NCBI GenBank assembly: GCA_027031325.1
Contig: JALVRI010000155.1
Location: forward strand, 1 to 6,362
Length of the DNA stretch: 6,362 bases
DNA from: Desulfobacteraceae bacterium
GTDB taxonomy: Bacteria; Desulfobacterota; Desulfobacteria; Desulfobacterales; Desulfosarcinaceae
Reading direction: 5' to 3'
This document shows positions 1 to 5,599 of the stretch, one piece after another. Position 1 is the first letter of the stretch. Every line of letters begins with the position of its first letter. The notes below the pieces were generated by a model. That model was not told the DNA's origin. It worked only from the letters and a program-made list of their open reading frames with translations, and did no database searches. Made by a program: the position numbers and the translations under genes.

Positions 1-1832
1 ACACCCATCAACTTGGCCGGTTTCAGGTTGGCCACCACGATGACCTGCTTGCCGGGCAAATCTTCCGGCCGGTGACTGGCTGCAATACCGGAGACAATGG
101 TCCGGTTGCGTCCTTCCCCCATATCGATTTCCAGCTTGAGCAACTTCTTGGCCCGCGGGATCGGTTCCGCCTTGATGATTGTCGCAACCCGCAGGTCGAC
201 AGCCGCGAACTGCCCGATTTCGATTTCGGGCGAAAGGGGCGGGGTCAAGCCCGGTGGGCTTGCCTGGTCATCGGTGTCGCCTTCCATCCGGGGCATTTCC
301 ACCCTCGGGAAAAGGGCCACCGTCTTGGGCAACTTTGTGCCTGGAAGCAGGCTTTTCCAGGCCTTGAGTTTCTCCATCTTGTAAAAATCGGTTTCAGGAT
401 CCAGCCCCAGGTGCTGCTGCATCTTGGCGGCGGTATCGGGCATGACGGGGTAGATCAGGCCGGATATGACCCGCAATCCTTCCAGCAGGTTGTAAATTAC
501 CACTTCCAGTTGCTTGCGGCTCGACTTGCTCTTGGCCAGCACCCAGGGAGCCGTTACGTCGATGTACTTGTTGAGGCGGTTGATGAATCGCCAGACGCTC
601 TTGAGCGCTTTGTGGAAAGCGAAGTTTTCCATGTGGCGGGCGAATTCATCGATGGTACGGGCCGCTTCCCGGCTCAGGCCCAGCGACAGTTCTTCCTCGA
701 CGGAGCTGTCGATGGCCGGAACGGTAGAGGCGAAATACTTGTGGGCCATGGTCAGAACCCGTGAAAACAGGTTGCCCAGATCGTTGGCCAGATCGGAATT
801 TATCCGGTTGACCAGGGCTTCCTCGTTGAAACTGGAGTCCAGGCCGAAGACCATGTCGCGGGCCAGGAAATAGCGGAAGGCATCCAGCCCGTAGACGTTT
901 TTCAGTTGGAGGGGCTCGATCACGTTGCCCAGACTCTTGGACATCTTGCTGTTGTCCACGTTCCAGTACCCGTGAACGTTCAAGTGGCGGTAGATCGGAA
1001 TCCCGGCCGCCTTGAGCATGATCGGCCAGTATATCCCGTGGGGTTTTAAGATATCCTTGGCGACGATATGGTTGGCCACCGGCCAGAATTTCCTGAACAG
1101 CTCACCGTCAGGGTACCCGAGGGCCGAAATATAGTTTATCAGGGCGTCGAACCACACGTAGGTGACGTAATCCTGGTCGAAGGGCAGGGTGATCCCCCAC
1201 TTGATCCTCGACTTGGGTCTTGAGATGCAAAGGTCTTCCAGCGGTTCGCGTAAAAAGGAGAGCACCTCGTTACGGTAACGTTCCGGGCGGATGACATCGG
1301 GGTGCCGGTTGATATAGTCGATCCACCATTGCTGGTATTTGCTCATCTTGAAAAAGTAGTTCGATTCCCTGATTACTTCCGGCTCGGTTTGATGATCAGG
1401 GCACTTGCCGTCCACCAGTTCCTTCTCGGTATAAAAACGTTCGCATCCGAAGCAGTATTTGCCTTCGTATTCGCTGAAATAGATATCACCCTGATCGTAG
1501 ATTTTTTGAAGTACTTTTTCCACGACGGTGATATGCTCGGGGTCGGTAGTGCGGATGAAGTAATCATTGGAGATGTTCAGTTGGGGCCAAAGCCGGCGGA
1601 ACAAGGCGCTGATCTTGTCAACATAGGCCCGGGGGCTGAGTCCCTCCTTGCGGGCCGCGCGCATGATCTTATCCCCGTGTTCATCGGTGCCGGTCAAAAA
1701 AAAGGTTTCGTCGGTCACCATGGTATGGAAACGTCTTATAATGTCGGCCGCGATGGTAGTGTAGGCATGCCCCAAGTGGGGCCGGGCATTTACATAGTAT
1801 ATCGGTGTCGTCACGTAAAACGGTTCAGTCAT
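1..1832 (-). CDS. metG: Methionyl-tRNA synthetase (3' end beyond the window)
   Basis: This class I synthetase charges tRNA-Met. 610 complete codons are visible without interruption. My translation begins MTEPFYVTTPIYYVNARPHLGH, with the HIGH-type motif HLGH at 19-22 and TGTDEHG at 47-53. One zinc knuckle is present: C127, C130, C144 and H147, in the Thermus/Bacillus-type arrangement. The tRNA anticodon-side alpha-helical domain lies at about 345-500, after the KMSKS loop (296-300). A Pro/Asp-rich linker at about 512-535 leads to the Trbp111/EMAPII-like tRNA-binding domain, with EIEIGQFAAVDLRVATI at 536-552. Family proteins of this design have about 640-650 residues, so some 35 are missing past the left edge. 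The ATG at 1832 has GGAG 6 bases upstream, inside the 12-bp gap after ricT. A T8 run encodes F44, F45 and L46 in frame. Confidence 0.97.
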   Translation of the reverse strand, partial: MTEPFYVTTPIYYVNARPHLGHAYTTIAADIIRRFHTMVTDETFFLTGTDEHGDKIMRAARKEGLSPRAYVDKISALFRRLWPQLNISNDYFIRTTDPEHITVVEKVLQKIYDQGDIYFSEYEGKYCFGCERFYTEKELVDGKCPDHQTEPEVIRESNYFFKMSKYQQWWIDYINRHPDVIRPERYRNEVLSFLREPLEDLCISRPKSRIKWGITLPFDQDYVTYVWFDALINYISALGYPDGELFRKFWPVANHIVAKDILKPHGIYWPIMLKAAGIPIYRHLNVHGYWNVDNSKMSKSLGNVIEPLQLKNVYGLDAFRYFLARDMVFGLDSSFNEEALVNRINSDLANDLGNLFSRVLTMAHKYFASTVPAIDSSVEEELSLGLSREAARTIDEFARHMENFAFHKALKSVWRFINRLNKYIDVTAPWVLAKSKSSRKQLEVVIYNLLEGLRVISGLIYPVMPDTAAKMQQHLGLDPETDFYKMEKLKAWKSLLPGTKLPKTVALFPRVEMPRMEGDTDDQASPPGLTPPLSPEIEIGQFAAVDLRVATIIKAEPIPRAKKLLKLEIDMGEGRNRTIVSGIAASHRPEDLPGKQVIVVANLKPAKLMG

Positions 1833-1844
1833 TGCTGGCTCCAA

Positions 1845-2639
1845 TCAACTTATGATTTCATCCACGGTTACTTCGACTTCCTGGCCGCCTTCTACTTTCA
1901 AGGCGATCCGGTTGTGCATGACGTTGAGCCGGACCACCTTGCCGGTAACCTCGGCGGTGCTGACGGTTTTGCCCAGCTTTGGAAAAGTGGCCTTCAGTTC
2001 CTGGTAGATCTGGTTTTCGAAAGTCAGGCAACACATGAGCCTTCCGCACTGTCCGGAGATCTTGGTCGGGTTCAGTGACAGGCCCTGGTCCTTGGCCATG
2101 CGGATCGAGACCGGTTCGAACTTTTCCATGAAGCTGGAGCAGCAAAAGACACGGCCACAGCGGCCAATGCCGCCGCACATCTTGGCCTGGTTGCGGATAC
2201 CCACCTGGCGCATCTCGACACGCACCTGGAATTGCTTGACCAGCATCTTGACGAGCTTGCGAAAGTCTACCCGCCCGTCGGCCGTAAAAAAGAAAGTCAG
2301 GCGGCTGGTATCGAAGGTGGATTCGACGGCAAACAGGTTCATCTTCAGGCCGAGTTGCTTGATGCACTCCAGGCAGTAAGTGTAGGCCCGCTTTTCAAGC
2401 TTGCGGTTTTTTTCACGCTGCCGAAAGTCCTTCTCGGTGGCTTTGCGAAAAACCTTTTTGAGCTGTTTTTCCTGGTCTGGTTTTTCAGCCGGCCGGGGGG
2501 CAAGGGCAACCGTTCCGAAACCAAGACCTTTTTCGGTTTCGACGATTACCGGGTCTCCGACCTGGAGCACGAACGCCCCGCAGTCGAAGTCGTATATCTT
2601 CCCGCCGGGTTTGAAGCGAATTCCAACTATTTTACCCAT
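1845..2639 (-). CDS. ricT: PSP1-domain protein RicT/YaaT
   Basis: A 264-residue cytoplasmic protein of the PSP1 family. The N-terminal part (residues 1-50) is a beta-rich segment beginning MGKIVGIRFKPGGKIYDF. A charged, probably helical stretch covers about 52-85. The conserved core carries the family's Cys-rich signatures CGGIGRCGRVFCC (155-167) and CGRLMCC (198-204), seven cysteines in all, suited to metal or Fe-S binding. In Bacillus subtilis RicT forms a complex with RicA and RicF that holds iron-sulfur clusters and promotes RNase Y-dependent mRNA maturation. RicA and RicF are not in this window, and the role outside Firmicutes is unclear. The ATG at 2639 has AGGA 7 bases upstream, and an in-frame TAG at 2649-2651 rules out a longer start. 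holB-ricT-metG is a widespread gene order. The metG start lies 12 bp past its stop. Confidence 0.92.
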   Translation of the reverse strand: MGKIVGIRFKPGGKIYDFDCGAFVLQVGDPVIVETEKGLGFGTVALAPRPAEKPDQEKQLKKVFRKATEKDFRQREKNRKLEKRAYTYCLECIKQLGLKMNLFAVESTFDTSRLTFFFTADGRVDFRKLVKMLVKQFQVRVEMRQVGIRNQAKMCGGIGRCGRVFCCSSFMEKFEPVSIRMAKDQGLSLNPTKISGQCGRLMCCLTFENQIYQELKATFPKLGKTVSTAEVTGKVVRLNVMHNRIALKVEGGQEVEVTVDEIIS

Positions 2640-2683
2640 ATCATGGTCCTATGGCGATTTGGGATGGTATCGCAAGATTTCAT
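2627..2683 (-). CDS. Possible 18-codon leader peptide overlapping the start of ricT
   Basis: The frame encodes MKSCDTIPNRHRTMIWVK and ends in TAG inside ricT, overlapping it by 13 bases in another frame. Support is the near-ideal GGAGGA and 7-base spacing to its ATG, plus the position, which would let terminating ribosomes restart at ricT. The peptide has no recognisable domain and no attenuator-like run of one amino acid. The frame is short enough to arise by chance, and conservation has not been tested. Confidence 0.35.
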   Translation of the reverse strand: MKSCDTIPNRHRTMIWVK

Positions 2684-2690
2684 TATATTT

Positions 2691-2696
2691 TCCTCC
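2691..2696 (-). promoter_or_regulatory. Strong ribosome binding site of the short frame upstream of ricT
   Basis: GGAGGA lies 7 bases before an ATG at 2683, which is better than the AGGA site directly serving ricT (2650-2647, 7 bases before its ATG). The same stretch contains a perfect TATAAT at 2687-2682, so it might instead be a -10 element. However, no convincing -35 hexamer lies 16-18 bases upstream. Confidence 0.5.
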
Positions 2697-2817
2697 GGAC
2701 GCCGGCCCTATGACCAACTTCCGGACCTGATTACAAGATTGTCGAATCCAACGGCCGGCCAGACCTGCAAGCCTGTTTTCCTGTCAATGTTTCGATGGGC
2801 CGCTTGCCGGGCGATTT

Positions 2818-2837
2818 CAGCCTGCCGGGCAGGACTG
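2818..2837. repeat. Hairpin-forming inverted repeat downstream of holB
   Basis: The arms CAG-CCTGC and GCAGG-A-CTG enclose a 3-base loop, giving eight pairs with one bulged base. It begins about 24 bases past the holB stop. No T-run follows on the minus strand, so it does not look like an intrinsic terminator. It could be a 3' stabilising or processing structure. Confidence 0.45.
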
Positions 2838-2861
2838 TCTGTCAGGGCAGCATACCGTCTA

Positions 2862-3902
2862 TCAGCCGGCATGTATCCCGGCCAGCCGGAATCCCAGTAC
2901 TTCCAGGGCCAACCTCCGGTTGGCATGAGCTTCCAGTTGGCGGCGGACTTTCAACAGTGAATCGAAGCAATCCAGCAAATAATTTACATCCGCCTGGCCG
3001 GCCAGCCTGAGCAAGTCTTCTTTCCGATCACTGTTTATGACCAGCCCGGGCTCAATGGTCGCGACCACCAGGTCCCGCAGCCAGGTTTCAATAATTGAAA
3101 GCTTGTCGCTCAGGGTCTCAGCGTTGGCGGCGGTTTCAGCAGCCCATGCCAGCATTAGGGAAAGACCGGCATGGCCGGGGCCGGTCCCGGAGTCCAGGCC
3201 GGTTGCCGCCAGGCATCCGTCCCTGAGGGCGATCCCCCTGTCGGCCAGTTCCAGGGCCTTTGCCGGGCGTCCGTCGGCCATGGCTGCCAGTACTTTCGCC
3301 TGGCGGTCATCAAGACCGGGAACCTTGCGGGCGAGCCAGCCGGACAAGGTGGTGACCTCAACACCGCCGAACCTGATCTGCTGGCATCGGGATACGATTG
3401 TGGGAAGAAGTTCGTGGACCTTGCTGGCGGTAAGAATTATCACCGTGTCGCGGGGTGGTTCTTCCAAGATCTTTAAAAGAGCATTGGCCGCTTCATGGGT
3501 CAAAAACTGGGCCGAGTCGATTACGGCCACCTTGTTTCCGGCCCCAAAGGCCTTCATGGAGAGGGCCGCGATCAATTGGCGCACCTGGTCGATTTTGATC
3601 GGCTTGCCTTCAGCATCGAGGACGGTCACATCGGGGTGGTTGCCTGCGGCGATACTGCGGCAGGTCCGGCATTTTTTACAAGGCAGGTGTTCAGGGAATA
3701 AACCTTCCTTCCGCCATTTATCCGGGAGCAGATGGCGCCTTTCGCAATTCAAGGCCATTGCCAGCAGCTTGGCGACGGTGGCTTTGCCCACCCCTTCGCT
3801 GCCGCAAAACAGCAAGGCATGGGCCAATGAATCATTGGCTAAAAGCGTTCCCAAAAGCCCGAGGGCTACTTCGTGCCCTATGATAGAATCGAACTCTGCC
3901 AC
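2862..3902 (-). CDS. holB: DNA polymerase III subunit delta prime
   Basis: A 346-residue AAA+ clamp-loader subunit that helps the tau/gamma-delta complex open and load the beta sliding clamp at the replication fork. IIGHEVALGLL at 7-17 begins the AAA+ core. The P-loop-like GSEGVGKA is at 34-41, with Ala where ATPases have Ser/Thr, as is common in delta prime, which does not hydrolyse ATP. The zinc module is C53 with C75, C78 and C81. VIDSAQFLT (127-135) fills the degenerate Walker B position, NALLKILEEPP lies at 140-150, and SRC (171-173) supplies the arginine finger. The start is GTG at 3902, because family proteins begin just before the IIG motif. Eighteen further in-frame sense codons run upstream to a TGA at 3954-3956 but contain no ATG, GTG or TTG. 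AGGG at 3915-3912 is a plausible ribosome binding site 9 bases away. Confidence 0.93.
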   Translation of the reverse strand: MAEFDSIIGHEVALGLLGTLLANDSLAHALLFCGSEGVGKATVAKLLAMALNCERRHLLPDKWRKEGLFPEHLPCKKCRTCRSIAAGNHPDVTVLDAEGKPIKIDQVRQLIAALSMKAFGAGNKVAVIDSAQFLTHEAANALLKILEEPPRDTVIILTASKVHELLPTIVSRCQQIRFGGVEVTTLSGWLARKVPGLDDRQAKVLAAMADGRPAKALELADRGIALRDGCLAATGLDSGTGPGHAGLSLMLAWAAETAANAETLSDKLSIIETWLRDLVVATIEPGLVINSDRKEDLLRLAGQADVNYLLDCFDSLLKVRRQLEAHANRRLALEVLGFRLAGIHAG

Positions 3903-3965
3903 CTTGGCATACCCTGCTGCCCGAAGGTAAGCCCGTATCCGCGCGGCTGCCTTTCAGACTCCGCT

Positions 3966-4241
3966 TCAGTAATCGACACGCTCTTTCAGTTCCTTGCCGG
4001 CCTTGAAAAACGGCAACCGCTTGGGTTTTATGGTGACCTTTTCGCCGGTCTTGGGATTACGCCCGATATAACTTTTGTAATTCTTGACGAAGAAACTGCA
4101 TAAGCCCCGGATCTCCACCCTTTGTCCCCGGGCCATGGCCTCGGCCATGCTGTCGAAAAATATCTGAACCACGCGCGCAGCTTCACTCTTGGAAATTCCG
4201 GCTTCGTTTTTCAGCGCGGATATCAACTCCAGTTTGTTCAT
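3966..4241 (-). CDS. IHF/HU-family DNA-bending protein (IHF-beta-like)
   Basis: A 91-residue nucleoid-associated protein, the usual length. The N-terminal helical dimerisation part covers residues 1-45 (MNKLELISAL, then KSEAARVVQIFFD). RVEIRGLCSFFVKNYK (41-56) leads into the beta-arm. The arm-tip segment GRNPKTGEKV (60-69) contains P63, the proline that intercalates DNA in this family. The C-terminal end LPFFKAGKELKERVD has the family's phosphate-binding helix character. Proteins of this group work as homo- or heterodimers that bend DNA in recombination, replication and transcription. RVEIRG and the FFKAGKELKER tail resemble IHF-beta more than HU, but the partner gene is not in the window, so a homodimer is possible. 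The gene has its own promoter and a strong ribosome binding site. It precedes holB by 63 bp with no obvious terminator between. Confidence 0.9.
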   Translation of the reverse strand: MNKLELISALKNEAGISKSEAARVVQIFFDSMAEAMARGQRVEIRGLCSFFVKNYKSYIGRNPKTGEKVTIKPKRLPFFKAGKELKERVDY

Positions 4242-4245
4242 ATGT

Positions 4246-4252
4246 CCTCCTT
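4246..4252 (-). promoter_or_regulatory. Strong ribosome binding site of the IHF/HU gene
   Basis: AAGGAGG ends 4 bases before the ATG at 4241. It is a full Shine-Dalgarno match, in keeping with an abundant DNA-architectural protein. Confidence 0.8.
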
Positions 4253-4290
4253 CCCACGATCAACTGTACTTTCTCTATTCCAACTTGATC

Positions 4291-4320
4291 AAGATAAAAT
4301 AGATGTCTATAAAAAGTCAA
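4291..4320 (-). promoter_or_regulatory. Predicted sigma70-type promoter for the IHF/HU gene
   Basis: The minus strand has TTGACT (4320-4315, 5/6 of the -35 consensus), an 18-base spacer and TATCTT (4296-4291, 4/6 of the -10 consensus). The surrounding DNA is AT-rich. The expected start near 4284 gives a leader of about 40 bases before the strong ribosome binding site. This promoter could also serve holB, ricT and metG, as no terminator is visible after the IHF/HU gene. Confidence 0.6.
4299..4310. repeat. 12-bp dyad in the spacer of the ihf promoter
   Basis: Perfect 5-bp arms ATAGA and TCTAT flank two central bases. The dyad sits wholly between the -35 and -10 hexamers, which is a classical repressor position. 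It is short and AT-rich, so chance is a real alternative. Confidence 0.35.
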
Positions 4321-4406
4321 GTAGTTATGTCGGAAGTATCTTGATGGTTGTTCAAGGTCTACCCTTGGTCGCTGATCTGAGATTTTTTCGCCGGCCTTTC
4401 ATCATC

Positions 4407-4925
4407 TTAACCGGGCAACTTGGTTACATCTTCAACGTCCACCTCTACGGCGGCATATTGTCCCAGGGCCTCTATCTGGACAACCACCCTACCTTTGTTC
4501 CCGTAACGTTCGAAAATTCCGACAACCCCCTCCAGGGGGCCGTTGACGACCATTACCCGGTCGCCGCGCCTGAAAGCGTAGCCGGTGGTGACGGGGCTGT
4601 CGGTGGCCACCATGATCTTAAGGGAATCGATGGTCTCCCGGGGAACCGGAACCGGGCCCAGGCTGTTGCCTATCAACTTGACAGCTCCGGTTGTTTTAAG
4701 AATTTCGAGATGTTCGGCAGGATTCAAATCGGTCCTGACAAACACGTATCCCGGAAACAGGGGCACTTTGATCAGCAAGCGCCGGTCGCGGCGCTTGCTG
4801 CGGACTATCACCCTGGGCAGAAAACATTCCAGTGACTTTTTAAGCAGTCCTTCAGTGACAACGTTTTCAAAACGGCTCTTGGTATGAAGGACATACCAAG
4901 CCTTGATAAGGCGATCGGGTCGCAT
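4407..4925 (-). CDS. Specialised NusG paralogue (UpxY/RfaH-like transcription antiterminator)
   Basis: A 172-residue two-domain NusG-family protein. The NGN domain, which binds RNA polymerase across the clamp, runs from WYVLHTK (residues 10-16) to about 107 and includes PLFPGYVFVRTDL (55-67). The KOW domain follows, with FRRGDRVMVVNGPLEGVVGIFER at 118-140. The protein is close to housekeeping NusG in size, but its gene sits beside hddC and gmhA rather than secE/rplK. UpxY- and RfaH-type paralogues act on long polysaccharide operons by suppressing pausing and termination, so this one probably controls surface-glycan genes. Its targets cannot be read from the window, and I saw no ops-like element. 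The ATG at 4925 is the only usable start before the NGN core: an in-frame stop lies at 4941-4943 and no GTG or TTG follows. It lacks a recognisable Shine-Dalgarno sequence. UpxY-like is preferred over RfaH by context only. Confidence 0.82.
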   Translation of the reverse strand: MRPDRLIKAWYVLHTKSRFENVVTEGLLKKSLECFLPRVIVRSKRRDRRLLIKVPLFPGYVFVRTDLNPAEHLEILKTTGAVKLIGNSLGPVPVPRETIDSLKIMVATDSPVTTGYAFRRGDRVMVVNGPLEGVVGIFERYGNKGRVVVQIEALGQYAAVEVDVEDVTKLPG

Positions 4926-4941
4926 AATATAGTGATTTCGT

Positions 4942-4958
4942 TAAACTTATAAAATTTA
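4942..4958 (-). repeat. Near-perfect inverted repeat over the candidate -10 element
   Basis: The minus strand reads TAAATTT, TAT, AAGTTTA. The arms pair at 6 of 7 positions as DNA, and fully as RNA if one G-U pair is allowed. The dyad spans the TATAAG hexamer, so it could be an operator or simply an AT-rich coincidence. Confidence 0.35.
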
Positions 4959-4975
4959 GGACTGAATGTCGGCAA
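4946..4975 (-). promoter_or_regulatory. Candidate sigma70-type promoter for the NusG paralogue
   Basis: In the 50-bp AT-rich gap after gmhA, the minus strand shows TTGCCG (4975-4970), an 18-base spacer and TATAAG (4951-4946). These match 4/6 and 5/6 of the consensus hexamers. Transcription would begin near 4939, leaving a leader of only about 14 bases with no clear ribosome binding site. This is an eye-made call; the gene could equally be read through from gmhA. Confidence 0.4.
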
Positions 4976-5578
4976 TCAGGCGCAAAGCTCGGGTTTTTCC
5001 CCGGGATGCAATTGTCCCCGCAGGGCCTGCATCAGCATGTGGCATACCACGAGGTGGACGTCTTCAACCTTTTGCATGTCATTGCTGGGCACGACCAGGG
5101 CCACATCCACCAACCCGGACAACCTGCCTCCCCCGAAGCCGGACAGGCCGATGGTGATTCCACCGTTTTTCTTGGCCCACTCAACGGCTCGAAGCACGTT
5201 TTCAGAATTGCCGCTTCCGGAAATACCCAAAACAAGGTCCCCGGGAACGAAAAAGTTTTGCAAGGGGACCCTGAATACCTCTTCATAGGCGATGTCGTTG
5301 GCCACTGCCATCATGGTCGGCAGATTGTCGTTGAGACACAAAAGCTTGAACTTCTTGTCAAGGTCCAGGCAGCAACCCTTGTTTATATCACAGGCCAGGT
5401 GGGAAGCCGTGGCACCACTGCCGCCGTTTCCCATGGTGAAAATTCTGGCGCCCTCCTGATAGGCCCGCAGGAAAAAGTCCACTATTTTACCGAAGCTTTC
5501 CAGGTCGAGCCTTTCCAGGATGCGGTTCAGCTCCTGGAGGTATCCGCGGGCCTGATTGTGGATCGAGTTGTTTGTCAC
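4976..5578 (-). CDS. gmhA: SIS-domain phosphoheptose isomerase, GmhA family
   Basis: A 200-residue cytoplasmic SIS-domain protein (E. coli GmhA has 192). The family converts sedoheptulose 7-phosphate to D-glycero-D-manno-heptose 7-phosphate, the first step to ADP- or GDP-heptose for LPS core, capsule or S-layer glycans. The phosphate-binding loops are clear: GNGGSG from residue 50 and ISGSGNS at 119-125. NDIAYEEVF lies at 94-102 and VEDVHLVVCHML at 171-182. Aligned by eye to E. coli GmhA, metal ligands H61, E65, Q172 and H180 correspond here to H60, D64, E172 and H180, so two of the four are conservatively changed. That may mark a GmhA subfamily of surface-glycan clusters or a different aldose/ketose substrate. 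The start is GTG with GAGGG 7 bases upstream. It follows hddC by 21 bp, so the two are probably co-transcribed. A DiaA-like role is less likely next to hddC. Confidence 0.82.
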   Translation of the reverse strand: MTNNSIHNQARGYLQELNRILERLDLESFGKIVDFFLRAYQEGARIFTMGNGGSGATASHLACDINKGCCLDLDKKFKLLCLNDNLPTMMAVANDIAYEEVFRVPLQNFFVPGDLVLGISGSGNSENVLRAVEWAKKNGGITIGLSGFGGGRLSGLVDVALVVPSNDMQKVEDVHLVVCHMLMQALRGQLHPGEKPELCA

Positions 5579-5585
5579 GTCTTTT

Positions 5586-5590
5586 CCCTC
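5586..5590 (-). promoter_or_regulatory. Ribosome binding site fixing the GTG start of gmhA
   Basis: On the minus strand GAGGG lies 7 bases before GTG at 5578, inside the 21-bp gap after hddC. This supports the GTG rather than an internal ATG as the start. Confidence 0.75.
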
Positions 5591-5599
5591 GAGGCTTGA

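Larger units (their letters stand above)
4284..4356. repeat. Cluster of five CTTGA/TCAAG half-sites around the ihf promoter
   Basis: On the plus strand CTTGA occurs at 4284-4288 and 4340-4344, and TCAAG at 4289-4293, 4317-4321 and 4352-4356. The first two abut as the perfect 10-bp palindrome CTTGATCAAG at the expected transcription start. The last two form a dyad with a 7-base spacer upstream. The middle copy overlaps the -35 hexamer. The spacing suggests binding of a repressor or autoregulator, but no protein can be named. Confidence 0.4.

Noticed and set aside
72..764. 230-codon plus-strand open frame
   Set aside because: It is antisense to an unbroken, motif-complete metG. The translation is low-complexity, with no recognisable domain.
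1696..1703. Eight-base homopolymer in metG as a phase-variation switch
   Set aside because: The run keeps the frame in an essential gene and encodes conserved Phe-Phe-Leu; 8 bases alone is weak evidence.
2818..2837. Intrinsic terminator after holB
   Set aside because: The hairpin is present but no U-tract follows on the transcribed strand.
2708..2926. 72-codon minus-strand frame overlapping the end of holB and entering the gap
   Set aside because: It begins inside holB, has no convincing ribosome binding site and shows no family resemblance. HolB is already of normal length, so it is not a frameshifted tail.
2232..2960. 242-codon plus-strand open frame across the ricT start and holB end
   Set aside because: It is antisense to ricT and holB, with no domain or ribosome binding site evidence.
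2994..3005. 12-bp palindrome CTGGCCGGCCAG
   Set aside because: It lies within holB coding sequence. GGCC-rich palindromes recur here from codon use for Ala, Gly and Arg.
3881..3910. 10-codon minus-strand frame starting at ATG 3910
   Set aside because: The AGGG is only one base from the ATG and the frame overlaps the holB start, so it is probably chance.
3037..3930. 297-codon plus-strand open frame
   Set aside because: It mirrors holB. The Ser/Arg-rich translation is typical of the complement of a GC-rich gene.
4340..4356. Terminator for the NusG paralogue
   Set aside because: It has only a 5-bp stem with a 7-base loop and no following U-tract. It is better considered as part of the half-site cluster.
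4122..4835. 237-codon plus-strand open frame spanning ihf, the intergenic region and the NusG paralogue
   Set aside because: It is antisense to two well-supported genes and crosses an AT-rich promoter region.
5006..5599. 197-codon plus-strand open frame over gmhA
   Set aside because: It is a shadow of gmhA, which has clear SIS motifs on the other strand.
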